Of a DNA stretch of 64,000 bases, positions 24,592 to 36,880 are shown piece by piece (position 1 is the first letter of the stretch; the number at the start of each line of letters is the position of its first letter). Both the position numbers and the translations under genes were made by a program. The notes below the pieces were generated by a model, which worked only from the letters and a program-made list of their open reading frames with translations, ran no database searches and was not told where the DNA came from. This DNA is from Gallaecimonas sp. GXIMD4217 (lineage in GTDB: Bacteria > Pseudomonadota > Gammaproteobacteria > Enterobacterales > Gallaecimonadaceae). The stretch lies in the NCBI RefSeq assembly GCF_038087665.1, contig NZ_CP149925.1, positions 1,984,870 through 2,048,869 on the forward strand, written 5' to 3'.

Positions 24592-25714
24592 GGACGGCCA
24601 CCCGTTTGCCGGGGGCCACCGCCGGATCGTTGGGCCTGAGCAGGATAAGCTCGCCCCGGGCCAGACCGCCGGTTATCACCACCTGCTGCCAGTTGCGCAG
24701 CCCCGTCTGCACCTGAACCTGCTCCAGGCGGCCCTGGCTGTCTACCCGATACAGGCTGTCGTCCGGCAGCAGCGCCTCGGCTGGCACCCAGAGGCCGTCG
24801 TCCACGGTGGCGGTGACGATCTCCACGTCCGCCGAATAGCCCACCAGCAGCGGCTGGTCCTCAGGGCCGTCCAGCAGGGTCACCTCCACCGCCACCGTCC
24901 TGGCCTGTTTTTCCAGATCAAGCACATAGGGGGCGATGCGGCGCACCTGGCCGGCGAAGCGGCGGCCGGGGAAGGCGTCCAAGGTCACGTGGACGGCCTG
25001 GCCCAGGCCGATGCGGGCGGCGTCCACCTCGTCTATGGGGGCCGACACATAGAGGCAGCCGTCGTCAATGAGGTCGATGGCCGGCAGGGTCGCCACCCCG
25101 GGCGGGCTGGGGATCAGGTATTCCCCCACCTCGCCGTTCACCTCCGCCACCACGCCGGCAAAGGGGGCCCGCAGCTCGGACTTGGTGAGCTGGGCCTGGA
25201 CCAGGCGCCGGTTGGCCAGGGCCTGCCTCTGCTCCGCCCTGGCCGCCTCGCAGGCGGCGTGCTGGGCCTTGGCCCTGGTCTGGGCGTCGTCCAGCTGCTG
25301 GGGCGAGGCCAGCTTCCTGGCCATCAGCCCTTCGACGCGGGCCACTTCCCGGTCGGCAAAACTCGCCAGCAGGCATTGCTGGTCGATGCGCCGGGCGCTG
25401 GCCTCGATGGCGGCCTCGGCCTGGGCCAGGGCCGCCTTGAGATCGTCCTGCCACAGCGCCAGCATCAACTGGCCCTGTTCGACCCTGTCCCCTTCGGTGA
25501 CGGTAAGCCTGTCGATGGGGCCACCGATGGACAGCGACAGGTAGGCACGGCGGCAGGCCTTGACGGTGCCGGCCCTGGTGTTGGCCACCAGGGCCTCCAC
25601 CCGCCCCTGCTGCACCTGGCCCAGGGGCAGCTCCAGGGGCGGCTCCGGCTTGAGCCACAGATAGGCGAAGAGGGCGGCCAGCACCGCCAGCAGGACTAAC
25701 CCTTTGAGTTTCAT
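24584..25714 (-). CDS. Periplasmic adaptor (MacA/HlyD-like) of the ABC exporter
   Basis: 376 residues from MKLKGLVLLAVLAALFAYLW, an N-terminal membrane anchor. It then follows the MFP layout: GRVEALVANTRAGTVKACRRAYLSLSIGGPID (lipoyl half), a helical hairpin with long Ala/Glu/Arg segments (residues about 100-190), ELRAPFAGVVAEVNGEVGEYL (second lipoyl half), and a beta-barrel with GYSADVEIVTATVDDGLWVPAEAL. First gene of the exporter operon. The frame extends 90 codons upstream, but through the maeA terminator, so this ATG was chosen. Confidence 0.9.
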   Translation of the reverse strand: MKLKGLVLLAVLAALFAYLWLKPEPPLELPLGQVQQGRVEALVANTRAGTVKACRRAYLSLSIGGPIDRLTVTEGDRVEQGQLMLALWQDDLKAALAQAEAAIEASARRIDQQCLLASFADREVARVEGLMARKLASPQQLDDAQTRAKAQHAACEAARAEQRQALANRRLVQAQLTKSELRAPFAGVVAEVNGEVGEYLIPSPPGVATLPAIDLIDDGCLYVSAPIDEVDAARIGLGQAVHVTLDAFPGRRFAGQVRRIAPYVLDLEKQARTVAVEVTLLDGPEDQPLLVGYSADVEIVTATVDDGLWVPAEALLPDDSLYRVDSQGRLEQVQVQTGLRNWQQVVITGGLARGELILLRPNDPAVAPGKRVAVHD

Positions 25715-25775
25715 GGCATCTCGGCGCAGCGACTCACAGGATAAGTGTGGCAGCCTTTGCCGAGCTTGCCGGATC

Positions 25776-25804
25776 AACAAAGGCTCCCGAGGGAGCCTTT
25801 GTTT
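25776..25804 (-). terminator. Terminator after maeA
   Basis: AACAAAGGCTCCC GA GGGAGCCTTTGTT, a 13-bp inverted repeat just downstream of the malic enzyme stop on the minus strand. Confidence 0.85.
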
Positions 25805-25820
25805 GTGTCGACCCGACGCC

Positions 25821-27512
25821 TTAGAAGGAGGTGCGCCTGTAGTTGCGGTAGCGGGGCAGCCAGAAGTTCTTGTCGATGGCCGCCTCCAGGGCCTCGTCCG
25901 AGGTGGCCAGCGCCTTGCCCTCGGCCATGGCCTGCTTGGCCACCGCCTTGGCGATATAGCAGCTGACCTCGCGGATCTCGCCAAGGGGCGGCAGCAGCGG
26001 CCCTTCGCCGTCCCTGGCCAGGGGCGAGCATTCGGCCAGGGCCCGGGAGGCCGCCATCAGCATGCCGTCGGTGACCCTGTTGGCCTTGGCCGCCAGCACC
26101 CCCAGGCCGATGCCCGGGAAGATGTAGGAGTTGTTGCACTGGGCGATGGGGTAGCGCACCTCGTCCACCAGGGCCGGCGGGAAGGGGCTGCCGGTGGCGA
26201 CCATGGCCTGGCCCTTGGTCCAGCCCAGGATCTCCTGGGGCGTGGCCTCCACCCTGGAGGTGGGGTTGGACAGTGGCAGTACCAGGGGGCGCTCGCAGCC
26301 GTCATGCAGGGCCTTGATCACCTCTTCGGTGAACAGGCCGCGCTGGCCGGAGACGCCGATCAGCACAGTGGGCCTGGCGTTTCGGATCACCTCCAGCAGG
26401 GAGATGTTGTCGCCCTCTGTCTGCCAGGCTTCCAGGGCGGCCTGGGGCTGCACCAGCTTCTGCTGGAAGCTCATCAGGTTGGGCATGTCGTCGGTGAGCA
26501 GGCCCCAGCGATCCACCATGAACACCTGGCCACGGGCCTGCTCGTCGGACAGGCCCTCGGCCACCATGGCGGCGATGATCTGTTCGGCGATGCCGCAACC
26601 GGCCGAGCCCGCGCCCAGGAAGGTCACCCGCTGGTCACGCAGCTGTTCGCCCTTGGCCTTGCAGGCCGCCAGCAGGGTGCCGACGGTGACGGCGGCGGTG
26701 CCCTGGATGTCGTCGTTGAAGCAGCACAGTTCGTCCTTGTAGCGCTCCAGCAGCGGCATGGCGTTCTTCTGGGCGAAGTCCTCGAACTGCAGCAGGGCGT
26801 TGGGCCAGCGGCGCTTCACCGCCTCGATGAAGCTGTGCACGAAGTCGTCGTATTCCTCGCCGCTGATGCGGTTGTGGCGCCAGCCCATGTACATGGGATC
26901 ATCGAGCAGATCCGGGTTGTTGGTGCCCACGTCCAGCACCACCGGCAGGGTATAGGCCGGGCTGATGCCGCCACAGGCGGTGTAGAGGCTGAGTTTGCCG
27001 ATGGGAATGCCCATGCCGCCGATGCCCTGGTCGCCCAGGCCCAGGATGCGCTCGCCGTCGGTGACCACGATGACCTTGACGTTCTGCTTGGTGGCGTTCT
27101 GGAGGATGTCGTCGATCCTGTCCTTGTCGGTATAGGAGATGAACAGGCCCCTGTGGGTGCGGTAGATCTTGGAGAACTCCTGGCAGGCGTCGCCGACGGT
27201 GGGCGTGTAGATGATGGGCATCATCTCTTCCAGGTGATCTTCGAGCAGCCGGTAGAACAGGGTCTCGTTGTTGTCCTGGATGGAGCGCAGGAAGATGTGC
27301 CTGTCCAGGTCGTTGTTGAAGTAGCAGTACTGGGCATAGGCCCGCTCGGCCTGCTCTTCTATGGTCTCCACGTACTGGGGCAGCAGGCCCAGCAGGTTGA
27401 AGGCGATCCGCTCTTCATGGGTAAAGGCACTGCCCTTGTTGAGCAGGGGGGCTTCCAGCAGGGCCGGACCGGCATAGGGAATATAGAGAGGGCGTTTTGG
27501 CGCTTCGCTCAT
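25821..27512 (-). CDS. maeA: NAD-dependent malic enzyme
   Basis: 563 residues (E. coli MaeA 565). [16 protein letters not shown], the substrate segment [53 protein letters not shown] and the nucleotide-binding [14 protein letters not shown] are all present. It decarboxylates malate to pyruvate. The start MSEAPKRP was preferred over an upstream frame extension because it matches the family N-terminus. Only seven bases separate it from yciA, so they are likely co-transcribed. Confidence 0.95.
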   Translation of the reverse strand: MSEAPKRPLYIPYAGPALLEAPLLNKGSAFTHEERIAFNLLGLLPQYVETIEEQAERAYAQYCYFNNDLDRHIFLRSIQDNNETLFYRLLEDHLEEMMPIIYTPTVGDACQEFSKIYRTHRGLFISYTDKDRIDDILQNATKQNVKVIVVTDGERILGLGDQGIGGMGIPIGKLSLYTACGGISPAYTLPVVLDVGTNNPDLLDDPMYMGWRHNRISGEEYDDFVHSFIEAVKRRWPNALLQFEDFAQKNAMPLLERYKDELCCFNDDIQGTAAVTVGTLLAACKAKGEQLRDQRVTFLGAGSAGCGIAEQIIAAMVAEGLSDEQARGQVFMVDRWGLLTDDMPNLMSFQQKLVQPQAALEAWQTEGDNISLLEVIRNARPTVLIGVSGQRGLFTEEVIKALHDGCERPLVLPLSNPTSRVEATPQEILGWTKGQAMVATGSPFPPALVDEVRYPIAQCNNSYIFPGIGLGVLAAKANRVTDGMLMAASRALAECSPLARDGEGPLLPPLGEIREVSCYIAKAVAKQAMAEGKALATSDEALEAAIDKNFWLPRYRNYRRTSF

Positions 27513-27519
27513 GTTTGAC

Positions 27520-27918
27520 TCAATCCTGAGGTACGGGACGGGGGCGGCCGTTGTCGTCGATGGCCACATAGGTGAAGGTGGCTTCTGTCACGCAGAAGCG
27601 CTTGTGATCCTGGGACCGCAGCACCGGCTTGACCCAGACTTCCAGCTTGACGGTCATGGAGGTGCGGCCGATGCGCACGCACTCGCCATAGACGCAGACC
27701 ACGTCGCCCACCTTGACCGGCTGGTGGAAGGTCATGGATTCCACCGCCACGGTGGCGATACGGCCCCGGGCCAGTTCATTGGCGAGGATGCCGCCGGCCA
27801 GGTCCATCTGGGCCATGATCCAGCCGCCGAAGATGTCACCATTGGTATTGGTGTCGGCCGGCATGGCCTGGCTGCGCATCAGCAGATCGCCCTTGGGCTG
27901 TCTGAGGGATTCGGTCAT
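27520..27918 (-). CDS. yciA: Acyl-CoA thioesterase YciA
   Basis: 132 residues (E. coli YciA 132). The hotdog-fold landmarks [29 protein letters not shown] (with the catalytic Asp) and [23 protein letters not shown] match closely. It hydrolyses a broad range of acyl-CoAs, releasing CoA. It lies just upstream of maeA on the same strand. Confidence 0.95.
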   Translation of the reverse strand: MTESLRQPKGDLLMRSQAMPADTNTNGDIFGGWIMAQMDLAGGILANELARGRIATVAVESMTFHQPVKVGDVVCVYGECVRIGRTSMTVKLEVWVKPVLRSQDHKRFCVTEATFTYVAIDDNGRPRPVPQD

Positions 27919-27983
27919 GGGGATAGGGCTCCGTCAAATGGGCCGGAAATGATACCGCCGAGCGCCCCTGCCAGCAACGGCGC

Positions 27984-28418
27984 TCAGCGGTTTTCGGGGC
28001 CGTCGAAGGCGTTGTCGGCGAGGCTGTAGGCCTGCTCCATCAGGTAGGCCAGATCCAGGTAGTTGGCGCCCTGGGGCAAGCGGCAGGGGCGCACCCCCCT
28101 GGCCTTCATCTTGTCGCTCAGCTCCAAAAACCAGCCCTTGTCGCCGCCTTTGAGGGGCTTCTGCGCCTCCTTGCCCAGCAGCAGCAGGGCCTGGACCGGC
28201 AGCCCCAGCAGCAGGATCACCGGCGCCAGCAGGGCGCTGGAGAGGCCGCCCTGCAACGCCCAGCCCACCACCAGGTAACACAGGGCCAGGCCGGGAAACC
28301 AGTTGTAGATGAAACGGGCCAGGTGCACCTTGCGTCCCAGCAGGAAACGCAGTGCCAGTTCGGAACGTCTTGGCCAATGTTTCAGCAACTGATGCCCATC
28401 TTTGAGCAATCGCAACAT
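27984..28418 (-). CDS. yfbV: UPF0208 membrane protein YfbV
   Basis: 144 residues with two central membrane helices. It is collinear with E. coli YfbV, including the N-terminus with KHWPRRSELALRF and the C-terminus ANYLDLAYLMEQAYSLADNAFD. As in E. coli it is divergent from ackA. In E. coli YfbV limits the spread of the MatP-organised Ter macrodomain; a role here is by homology only. Confidence 0.92.
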   Translation of the reverse strand: MLRLLKDGHQLLKHWPRRSELALRFLLGRKVHLARFIYNWFPGLALCYLVVGWALQGGLSSALLAPVILLLGLPVQALLLLGKEAQKPLKGGDKGWFLELSDKMKARGVRPCRLPQGANYLDLAYLMEQAYSLADNAFDGPENR

Positions 28419-28493
28419 CTTATGCTCCGCGGACTGTCATGATTTCAGTGTAACAGTTTTCTTGCCCACGTAACTCCAGTAGCATACCCGCCT

Positions 28494-28524
28494 TTGCCGT
28501 GGTGAACGGGGTAGCCTCTATACT
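28494..28524 (+). promoter_or_regulatory. Possible promoter of ackA-pta
   Basis: A TATACT -10 at 28519-28524 with a weak TTGCCG -35 at 28494-28499 (19-base spacing). The -10 is good, the -35 is not. It lies about 50 bases before the ackA start. Confidence 0.3.
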
Positions 28525-28575
28525 GGGCTTGGTACCACGGCCCCTTGATTAGCACGCTTTACAGGTACAACACTC

Positions 28576-29781
28576 ATGTCGAAGCTGGTTTTGGTTCTCA
28601 ACTGCGGCAGCTCCTCCCTCAAATTTGCCATCGTCGACGGCGACAGCGGCCAGGAACAACTGTCCGGCCTGGCCGAATGCCTGGGCCAGATGGATGCCCG
28701 TATCAAGTACAAGGCCGATGGCCAGAAGCGCCAGGTCGCCCTGGCCGAAAACGCCGGCCATGGCGAGGCCCTGGGCTTTTTGGTCGAGCACATCCTGGCG
28801 GAATTCCCCGAACTCAAGAAGGCACTGGTGGCCGTGGGCCACCGGGTGGTCCATGGCGGCGAGCGCTTCACCGGCTCTGTGGCCATCGACGACGAGGTCA
28901 TCAAGGGCATCGAGGCCTGCGCCGATCTGGCGCCGCTGCACAATCCCGCCAACCTGGAGGGGATCCGCGCCGCCATGGCCGCCTTCCCTGCCCTGCCCCA
29001 GGTGGCGGTGTTCGATACCGCCTTCCACCAGAGCATGCCGCCGGTGGCCTACACATACGCGTTGCCCTACCACCTGTACCGGGACCACGGCATCCGCCGC
29101 TACGGCTTCCACGGCACCAGCCACTATTTCGTCAGCCGCGAGGCGGCGCAGATGCTGGGCAAGCCGGTGGAAGAGCTCAGGCTGGTTTCAGCCCACCTGG
29201 GCAACGGCGCCTCGGTGTGCGCCATCAAGGGCGGCAAAAGCGTCGACACCTCCATGGGCCTGACCCCATTGGAGGGCCTGGTGATGGGCACCCGCTCGGG
29301 CGATCTCGACCCCAGCATCATCTTCCACCTGATGGACAACCTGGATCACAGTGCCGGCGAAGTGAAGGCCATGCTCAACAAGGCCTCCGGCCTGCTGGGC
29401 GTGTCCGAGCTCACCAACGACTGCCGCGGCATCGAGGAGGCCGCCGCCGAGGGCCATGGCGGCGCCATGCTGGCCCTGAACCTGTTCTGCTACCGCCTGG
29501 CCAAGTACATCGCCAGCTACGCCGTGCCCCTCAAGGGCCTGGACGGGATCATCTTCACCGGCGGCATCGGCGAGAACTCCGACGTCATTCGTGCCCAGGT
29601 GCTGGAACACCTGGCCGCCTTCGGCTTCGAACTGGACGACGAGGCCAACCTGGCCGCCCGCTTCGGCCAGGCCGGCATCATCACCAAGGGCCAGGGGCCC
29701 AAGGCGCTGGTGGTGCCGACCAACGAGGAAGGGGTGATTGCCCGTGACGCCCTGGCCATTGCCGAGGAGGCCGGCCGATGA
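28576..29781 (+). CDS. ackA: Acetate kinase
   Basis: 401 residues (E. coli 400). [75 protein letters not shown] and FTGGIGENS are the acetokinase motifs. It interconverts acetyl phosphate and acetate with ADP/ATP, giving ATP during overflow metabolism. Its stop overlaps the pta start by four bases. Confidence 0.98.
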   Translation: MSKLVLVLNCGSSSLKFAIVDGDSGQEQLSGLAECLGQMDARIKYKADGQKRQVALAENAGHGEALGFLVEHILAEFPELKKALVAVGHRVVHGGERFTGSVAIDDEVIKGIEACADLAPLHNPANLEGIRAAMAAFPALPQVAVFDTAFHQSMPPVAYTYALPYHLYRDHGIRRYGFHGTSHYFVSREAAQMLGKPVEELRLVSAHLGNGASVCAIKGGKSVDTSMGLTPLEGLVMGTRSGDLDPSIIFHLMDNLDHSAGEVKAMLNKASGLLGVSELTNDCRGIEEAAAEGHGGAMLALNLFCYRLAKYIASYAVPLKGLDGIIFTGGIGENSDVIRAQVLEHLAAFGFELDDEANLAARFGQAGIITKGQGPKALVVPTNEEGVIARDALAIAEEAGR

Positions 29782-31910
29782 GGACCATACTGCTGGTTCC
29801 CGCCGGGACAAGCGTCGGCCTGACCTCGGTCAGCCTGGGCCTGGTGCGCGCCCTGGAGCGCGAAGGCACCAAGGCCGGCTTCTACAAGCCCATCGCCCAG
29901 CCCCGCCGCGGCGATACCGGCCCGGAGCGCTCCACCGCCATACTGCGCAACGTGGCCGGGCTCAACCCGCCCGAGCCGCTGTCCATCGAGCACGTGGAGA
30001 GCCTGATCGGTGACGACGACACCGACAGCCTGCTCGAGGAGATCGTGGCCCGCTACAACCAGCTGGCCAGGGAGAGCGACGTGGTGGTCATCGAAGGCCT
30101 GGTGCCCACCCGCATGCATTCCTACGCCCACCGCATCAACCACCTGATCGCCCGGGCCCTGGACGCCGAGGTGGTGCTGGTGGTGACCCCGGGCGCCGAC
30201 GGCGCCCGCGAGCTGGAGGAGCGCATTGAGGTGGCCGCCAGCCATTTCGGCGGCCTCAAGAACCGCCGCCTGCTGGGTGCCATCATCAACAAGGTCAATG
30301 CCCCGGTGGACGCCGAAGGTCGCACCCGTCCCGACCTGTCGGAGATCTTCGACTACCAGAACGTCGACAAGGCCGATCTGGAGCTGCGCACCCTCAAGCT
30401 GTTCTCCAGCCGCTTCAAGCTGCTTGGCAGCATCAACTGGCAGCCCGAGCTTATCTCGCCGCGGGGCCTGGATCTGGCCCGCCACCTGGACGCCACCGTG
30501 CTCAACAAGGGCGCCCTGGCGACCCGCCGGCTGCGCTCTGTGGTGTTCGGGGCCCGCTCCCTGGCCAACATGGTGCCGCACCTCAAGCCCGGCGCCCTGC
30601 TGGTGACCTCGGGGGACCGCTCCGACGTGATCACCGCCGCCTGCCTGGCCACCATGAACGGCATGGAGCTGGGCGCCCTGCTGCTCACCGGCGGCTACCA
30701 GCCCGAGGCCCAGGTGCTCAAACTCTGCCAGGGCGCCTTCGAGGCCGGCCTGCCTGTGCTGATGGTGCCCACCAACACCTGGCAGACCTCCCTGAACGTG
30801 CAGAGCTTCAACCTGGAAGTGCCGGTGGACGACACCGAGCGCCAGGAGCTGGTGATGAACGCCGTGGCCGACCAGCTGGACAGGGACTTCATCAACCAGC
30901 TCAGCGCCAGCGGCAGCCAGGTGCGGCGGCTGTCGCCGCCGGCCTTCCGCCACATGCTCACCGAAAAGGCCAGGGGCGCCCACAAGCGCATCGTGCTGCC
31001 GGAAGGGGACGAGCCGCGCACGGTCAGGGCCGCCGCCATCTGCGCCGAGCGTGGCATCGCCCGCTGCGTGCTGCTGGCCAAGCCGGACGCCGTGCTCAAG
31101 GTGGCCCAGGCCCAGGGCGTGACCCTGGGTGACGGCATCGACATCGTCGACCCCGACGCCATCCGCGAGCGTTACGTGGCCCCCATGATGGAGCTGCGCA
31201 AGGGCAAGGGCCTGGAAGCGGTCATGGCCAGGGAGCAGCTCAAGGACAACGTGGTGCTGGGCACCATGATGCTGGCCCAGGACGAGGTCGACGGCCTGGT
31301 CAGCGGCGCCGTGCACACCACCGCCAACACCATCCGGCCGCCGCTGCAGCTGATCAAGACGGCCCCGGGCGCCTCGTTGGTGTCCAGCGTCTTCTTCATG
31401 CTGCTGCCGGAGCAGGTGCTGGTGTACGGCGACTGCGCCATCAACCCCAACCCCAGCGCCGAGCAGCTGGCGGAGATCGCCATCCAGTCCGCCGACTCCG
31501 CCCAGACCTTCGGCATCGAGCCCAGGGTGGCCATGATCTCCTATTCGACCGGCGACTCCGGCTCCGGCTCCGACGTGGACAAGGTGCGCCAGGCCACCCT
31601 ATTGGCCAAGCAGAAGCGCCCGGATCTGGCCATCGACGGCCCGCTCCAGTACGACGCCGCCGTCATCGAGTCGGTGGCCAGGGCCAAGGCGCCGGACAGC
31701 CCGGTGGCCGGCCAGGCCACGGTGTTCATCTTCCCGGATCTGAACACCGGCAACACCACCTACAAGGCGGTGCAGCGCTCGGCGGATCTGGTCAGCATCG
31801 GCCCCATGCTCCAGGGCATGAAGAAGCCGGTCAACGACCTGTCCCGGGGCGCCCTGGTGGAGGACATCGTCTACACCATCGCCCTCACCGCCATCCAGGC
31901 CACCCAATAG
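29778..31910 (+). CDS. pta: Phosphate acetyltransferase, long form
   Basis: 710 residues (E. coli 714). It has the three-domain layout: an N-terminal P-loop-like domain ([24 protein letters not shown]), a central DRTGG domain, and the C-terminal PTA catalytic domain from about residue 390 ([54 protein letters not shown]). It converts acetyl-CoA and phosphate to acetyl phosphate, upstream of AckA. Joined to ackA by an ATGA overlap. Confidence 0.98.
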   Translation: MRTILLVPAGTSVGLTSVSLGLVRALEREGTKAGFYKPIAQPRRGDTGPERSTAILRNVAGLNPPEPLSIEHVESLIGDDDTDSLLEEIVARYNQLARESDVVVIEGLVPTRMHSYAHRINHLIARALDAEVVLVVTPGADGARELEERIEVAASHFGGLKNRRLLGAIINKVNAPVDAEGRTRPDLSEIFDYQNVDKADLELRTLKLFSSRFKLLGSINWQPELISPRGLDLARHLDATVLNKGALATRRLRSVVFGARSLANMVPHLKPGALLVTSGDRSDVITAACLATMNGMELGALLLTGGYQPEAQVLKLCQGAFEAGLPVLMVPTNTWQTSLNVQSFNLEVPVDDTERQELVMNAVADQLDRDFINQLSASGSQVRRLSPPAFRHMLTEKARGAHKRIVLPEGDEPRTVRAAAICAERGIARCVLLAKPDAVLKVAQAQGVTLGDGIDIVDPDAIRERYVAPMMELRKGKGLEAVMAREQLKDNVVLGTMMLAQDEVDGLVSGAVHTTANTIRPPLQLIKTAPGASLVSSVFFMLLPEQVLVYGDCAINPNPSAEQLAEIAIQSADSAQTFGIEPRVAMISYSTGDSGSGSDVDKVRQATLLAKQKRPDLAIDGPLQYDAAVIESVARAKAPDSPVAGQATVFIFPDLNTGNTTYKAVQRSADLVSIGPMLQGMKKPVNDLSRGALVEDIVYTIALTAIQATQ

Positions 31911-31937
31911 AAAAGGCCGCCCCTGGGGCGGCCTTTT
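31911..31937 (+). terminator. Terminator of ackA-pta
   Basis: AAAAGGCCGCCCC TG GGGCGGCCTTTT directly after the pta stop. Confidence 0.88.
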
Positions 31938-32047
31938 ATTGGTCAAATCAGCAAGCAGTTGATGGCGTCAGCACCATCAGTATAGGCCCTTTTGCCTAGG
32001 GCCGCGCCATGCTAACCTGCCGTCAGCCCAACCGCGTCCCTTTGCCG

Positions 32048-32302
32048 ATGAAAAGCAGAACCTTGCGCATCACCGCCCCCCACGGCCTGCACGTCAGGCC
32101 AGCCGCCCAACTGGTGGCCCTGGCCCGAACCTTCGAGGCCGAGATCGCCGTCTGCGTCGGCGACCAGAGCGCCAATGCCAAGAGCCTGTTCTGCCTGCAA
32201 AAGCTGCCGCTGGCCAGCGGCACCGAGATCGCCCTTCAAGCCAACGGCAGCGACGCCGAGCAGGCCCTGGAACAGCTGTCCGCCCTGCTGGAGAGCCTGT
32301 GA
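32048..32302 (+). CDS. ptsH: HPr phosphocarrier protein
   Basis: 84 residues. TAPHGLHVRPAAQ puts the phosphorylated His at position 15, and ANAKSLF puts Ser at 46, both as in E. coli HPr. It passes phosphate from Enzyme I to EIIA proteins. The start was chosen at MKSRTLRIT to match family length; the upstream 13 codons are unsupported. Its TGA overlaps the ptsI ATG. Confidence 0.93.
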   Translation: MKSRTLRITAPHGLHVRPAAQLVALARTFEAEIAVCVGDQSANAKSLFCLQKLPLASGTEIALQANGSDAEQALEQLSALLESL

Positions 32303-33984
32303 TGCAGGTGGAATGGCGCGGCATCAGCATCTCCCCCGGCGCCGCCATAGGCCCGGCCCTGACCCTGCCGCCGGCCGACCTGACCCTGGATTTCACCCCC
32401 TGCCCCGCCGCGCAATGCCAGGCCGAGTGCCAGCGCTTCGATCGGGCCTTGGCCACCGCCTCCAGCCAGCTCAGCGACCTGGCCGAACAGGCCCACCAGC
32501 GCCTGGGCGACGAGGTGGCGGCGCTCTTTGCCGGCCTGCAGCTGCTGGTCACCGACCCTGAACTGCACCAGGACGTGCTGGCCGCCATCACCGACGACAG
32601 GCTCAAGGCCGAGGCGGCCGTGTACCGGGTGCTGGACCGCCAGGCTCGGGATCTGCACAGCCTGGACGACGCCTACCTGTCGGAGCGGGCCCACGATCTG
32701 CGCGATCTGGCCCGGCGCCTGGTGCACATCCTCCAGGAACGCATGCCGCCGGACCACATCAGCCTGGATCAGCCGGTGATCCTGCTGGCCAACGAGCTGA
32801 CCCCGGCCCAGCTGACCCTGCTGGACGCCGACAAGCTGCTGGGCCTGGTCACCCTGCGCGGCGGCAAGCATTCCCATGCCGCCATACTGGCCCGGGCCCT
32901 GGGGGTACCGGCCATCAGCGGCTGCATGGGCATCAACCAGATCCGCGACGGCCAGGCCCTGGCCCTGGACGCCGACCAGGGCCGCCTCTACCAGGATCCC
33001 AGCGACGTTACCAAGGCCAGGCTGGCCCCCCAGTGCGCCGTACCGGCCCAGGCTGGCCCGGACGAGCGGGGGCCGGCCCGAACCCGCGACGGCCGCGAAG
33101 TCGGGCTGGCCCTGAACATCAGTACCCTGATGGAAAGCGCCCTGGTGGCCAGGGTCGGCGCCCAGGAAGTGGGCCTGTGCCGCACCGAGTTCCTGTTCCT
33201 GCACCGCCACAGCGCCCCTACCGTGGAGCGCCAGAGTGCCCTATATCGGCAGATCGCCCGGGACTGCGCCCCGGCGCCGGTCACCTTCCGGCTGCTGGAT
33301 GCCGGTGCCGACAAGCCCCTGCCCTGGCTGGGCCTGGAAGAGGAGCCCAACCCGGCCCTGGGCTGGCACGGCATCCGCATCCTTATCGACAGGCCGGACG
33401 TGCTGGACGCCCAGCTGCGGGCCCTGCTGGACGTGAGCCGCGAATACGAGGTGCGCATCCTGCTGCCCATGATCACCGCCATGGAGGAGGTCGACTTCGT
33501 CAAGGAGCGGATCCTGGCCCTGGCCGAGGAGCTGGGCGTGCCGGTGCCGACCATCGGCGCCATGATCGAGACCCCAGCCGCGGCCCTGCTGGCCGACCTG
33601 CTGGCGGTGAAGGTGGACTTTTTCTCCATCGGCACCAACGACCTGATGCAGTACACCCTGGCCGTGGACAGGGACAACGTCAGGGTGGCGGACCGCCTCG
33701 GCCAGCTGTCCCCGGCCCTGCTGCGGCTGCTGGCCCAGGTGTGCAGCGCCGCCAAGCAGGCCGGCATTCCCGTGTCCCTCTGTGGCGAGCTGGCCGCCAA
33801 CCCCCAGTGGACGCCGCTGTGGCTGGCGCTGGGCATAGACACCCTGTCCATGGGCAGTGCCGCGGTGCCGGCCATTCGCCATCATGTCGCCACCCTGGAC
33901 GCCGGCCACTGGCAGGCTCGCCTGGCGGCGCTGATCGGCTGCCAGAGCGCGGCCGACATCGCCGCATTGCTGCCTAAAGCGTGA
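32302..33984 (+). CDS. ptsI: PTS Enzyme I (PEP-protein phosphotransferase)
   Basis: 560 residues (E. coli 575). The phosphorylated His is H192 in LRGGKHSHAAILARALGVPAI. The C-terminal PEP-binding barrel has GLCRTEFLFLHR, FRLLDAGADKPLPWLG, FFSIGTNDLMQYTLAVDRDN and the acid/base Cys in SLCGELAANP. It is slightly short, and GGKHSH replaces the usual GGRTSH. ATG at 32302 shares a base with the ptsH stop; a GTG one codon earlier is less likely. Confidence 0.96.
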   Translation: MQVEWRGISISPGAAIGPALTLPPADLTLDFTPCPAAQCQAECQRFDRALATASSQLSDLAEQAHQRLGDEVAALFAGLQLLVTDPELHQDVLAAITDDRLKAEAAVYRVLDRQARDLHSLDDAYLSERAHDLRDLARRLVHILQERMPPDHISLDQPVILLANELTPAQLTLLDADKLLGLVTLRGGKHSHAAILARALGVPAISGCMGINQIRDGQALALDADQGRLYQDPSDVTKARLAPQCAVPAQAGPDERGPARTRDGREVGLALNISTLMESALVARVGAQEVGLCRTEFLFLHRHSAPTVERQSALYRQIARDCAPAPVTFRLLDAGADKPLPWLGLEEEPNPALGWHGIRILIDRPDVLDAQLRALLDVSREYEVRILLPMITAMEEVDFVKERILALAEELGVPVPTIGAMIETPAAALLADLLAVKVDFFSIGTNDLMQYTLAVDRDNVRVADRLGQLSPALLRLLAQVCSAAKQAGIPVSLCGELAANPQWTPLWLALGIDTLSMGSAAVPAIRHHVATLDAGHWQARLAALIGCQSAADIAALLPKA

Positions 33985-34018
33985 TAAGCTTGGCAAAAAC
34001 CGTCACTCAAGAGATCCC

Positions 34019-34525
34019 ATGAGCCTGCTGAACCGCCTCAAACACCTGCTGGCCGACAAACCCCAAGGGCAGAGCATCGCCATTTATGCGCCCCTGTCCG
34101 GCGAGCTGGTCAGCATAGAGTCGGTCCCGGACGTGGTCTTCTCCGAGAAGATCGTCGGTGACGGCATCGCCATCAATCCCACCGGCAACCAGCTGGTGGC
34201 CCCGGTGGACGGCACCATCGGCAAGATCTTCGAGACCAACCACGCCTTCTCCATCGCCTCCCATGACGGCGTGGAGCTGTTCGTGCACTTCGGCATCGAC
34301 ACCGTCGAGCTCAAGGGGGAAGGCTTCAAGCGCCTGGCCCAGGAAGGCCAGACCGTGAGCCGTGGCGAGCCCATCATCGAGTTCGATCTGCCCTTCATGC
34401 AGACCCATGCCCGCTCCACCCTGACCCCTGTGGTGGTTTCCAACATGGACGACATCCTCGACTTCAAACCCTGCTCCGGCCAGGTCACCCAAGGCCAGGA
34501 CGTGATCCTCAACCTGGTGAAGTGA
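34019..34525 (+). CDS. crr: Glucose-specific EIIA component
   Basis: 168 residues (E. coli 169) with H75 (ETNHAFSI) and phosphorylated H90 (ELFVHFGIDTVELKGEGF) at the same positions as in E. coli. APLSGELVSIESVPDVVFSEKIVGDGIAINP is the family N-terminal segment. It receives phosphate from HPr and, in enteric bacteria, also controls adenylate cyclase and inducer exclusion. It follows ptsI by 34 bases. Confidence 0.97.
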   Translation: MSLLNRLKHLLADKPQGQSIAIYAPLSGELVSIESVPDVVFSEKIVGDGIAINPTGNQLVAPVDGTIGKIFETNHAFSIASHDGVELFVHFGIDTVELKGEGFKRLAQEGQTVSRGEPIIEFDLPFMQTHARSTLTPVVVSNMDDILDFKPCSGQVTQGQDVILNLVK

Positions 34526-34590
34526 CCCTTCGGGTGGTCCTTGGTAACATGGTGGCCAAGGACCACAGCAAGACAGGCAAGAGCCACACC

Positions 34591-36731
<2,141 letters not shown>

Positions 36732-36732
<1 letters not shown>

Positions 36733-36854
36733 TGGCCTGGTGGATAGCGCTGTTGGCGCTGCTGCTGATCCTCGGCAACCTGCTTTTGTTGCTGCCCAAT
36801 AAGCCGTGGCAGAAGAAAAAAGAGCAGGACAAGAAAGACGAAAGCCCGCGTTAG
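36732..36854 (+). CDS. DUF2897-like small membrane protein
   Basis: 40 residues: one N-terminal helix, MAWWIALLALLLILGNLLL, then a short basic/acidic tail PNKPWQKKKEQDKKDESPR. The layout (short helix, Gly-Asn, charged C-terminus) fits DUF2897 proteins of Shewanella-type bacteria. Its ATG shares a base with the M15 gene stop (TGATG), so it is the last gene of the yffB-dapE run. The stop lies inside the terminator hairpin. Function unknown. Confidence 0.7.
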
Positions 36855-36867
36855 CGGGCTTTCTTTT
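36840..36867 (+). terminator. Terminator of the yffB-dapE-M15-DUF2897 operon
   Basis: AAAGCCCGC GTTA GCGGGCTTT followed by CTTTT; it overlaps the stop of the small gene. Confidence 0.85.
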
Positions 36868-36880
36868 GGGCCAGGCCAAC

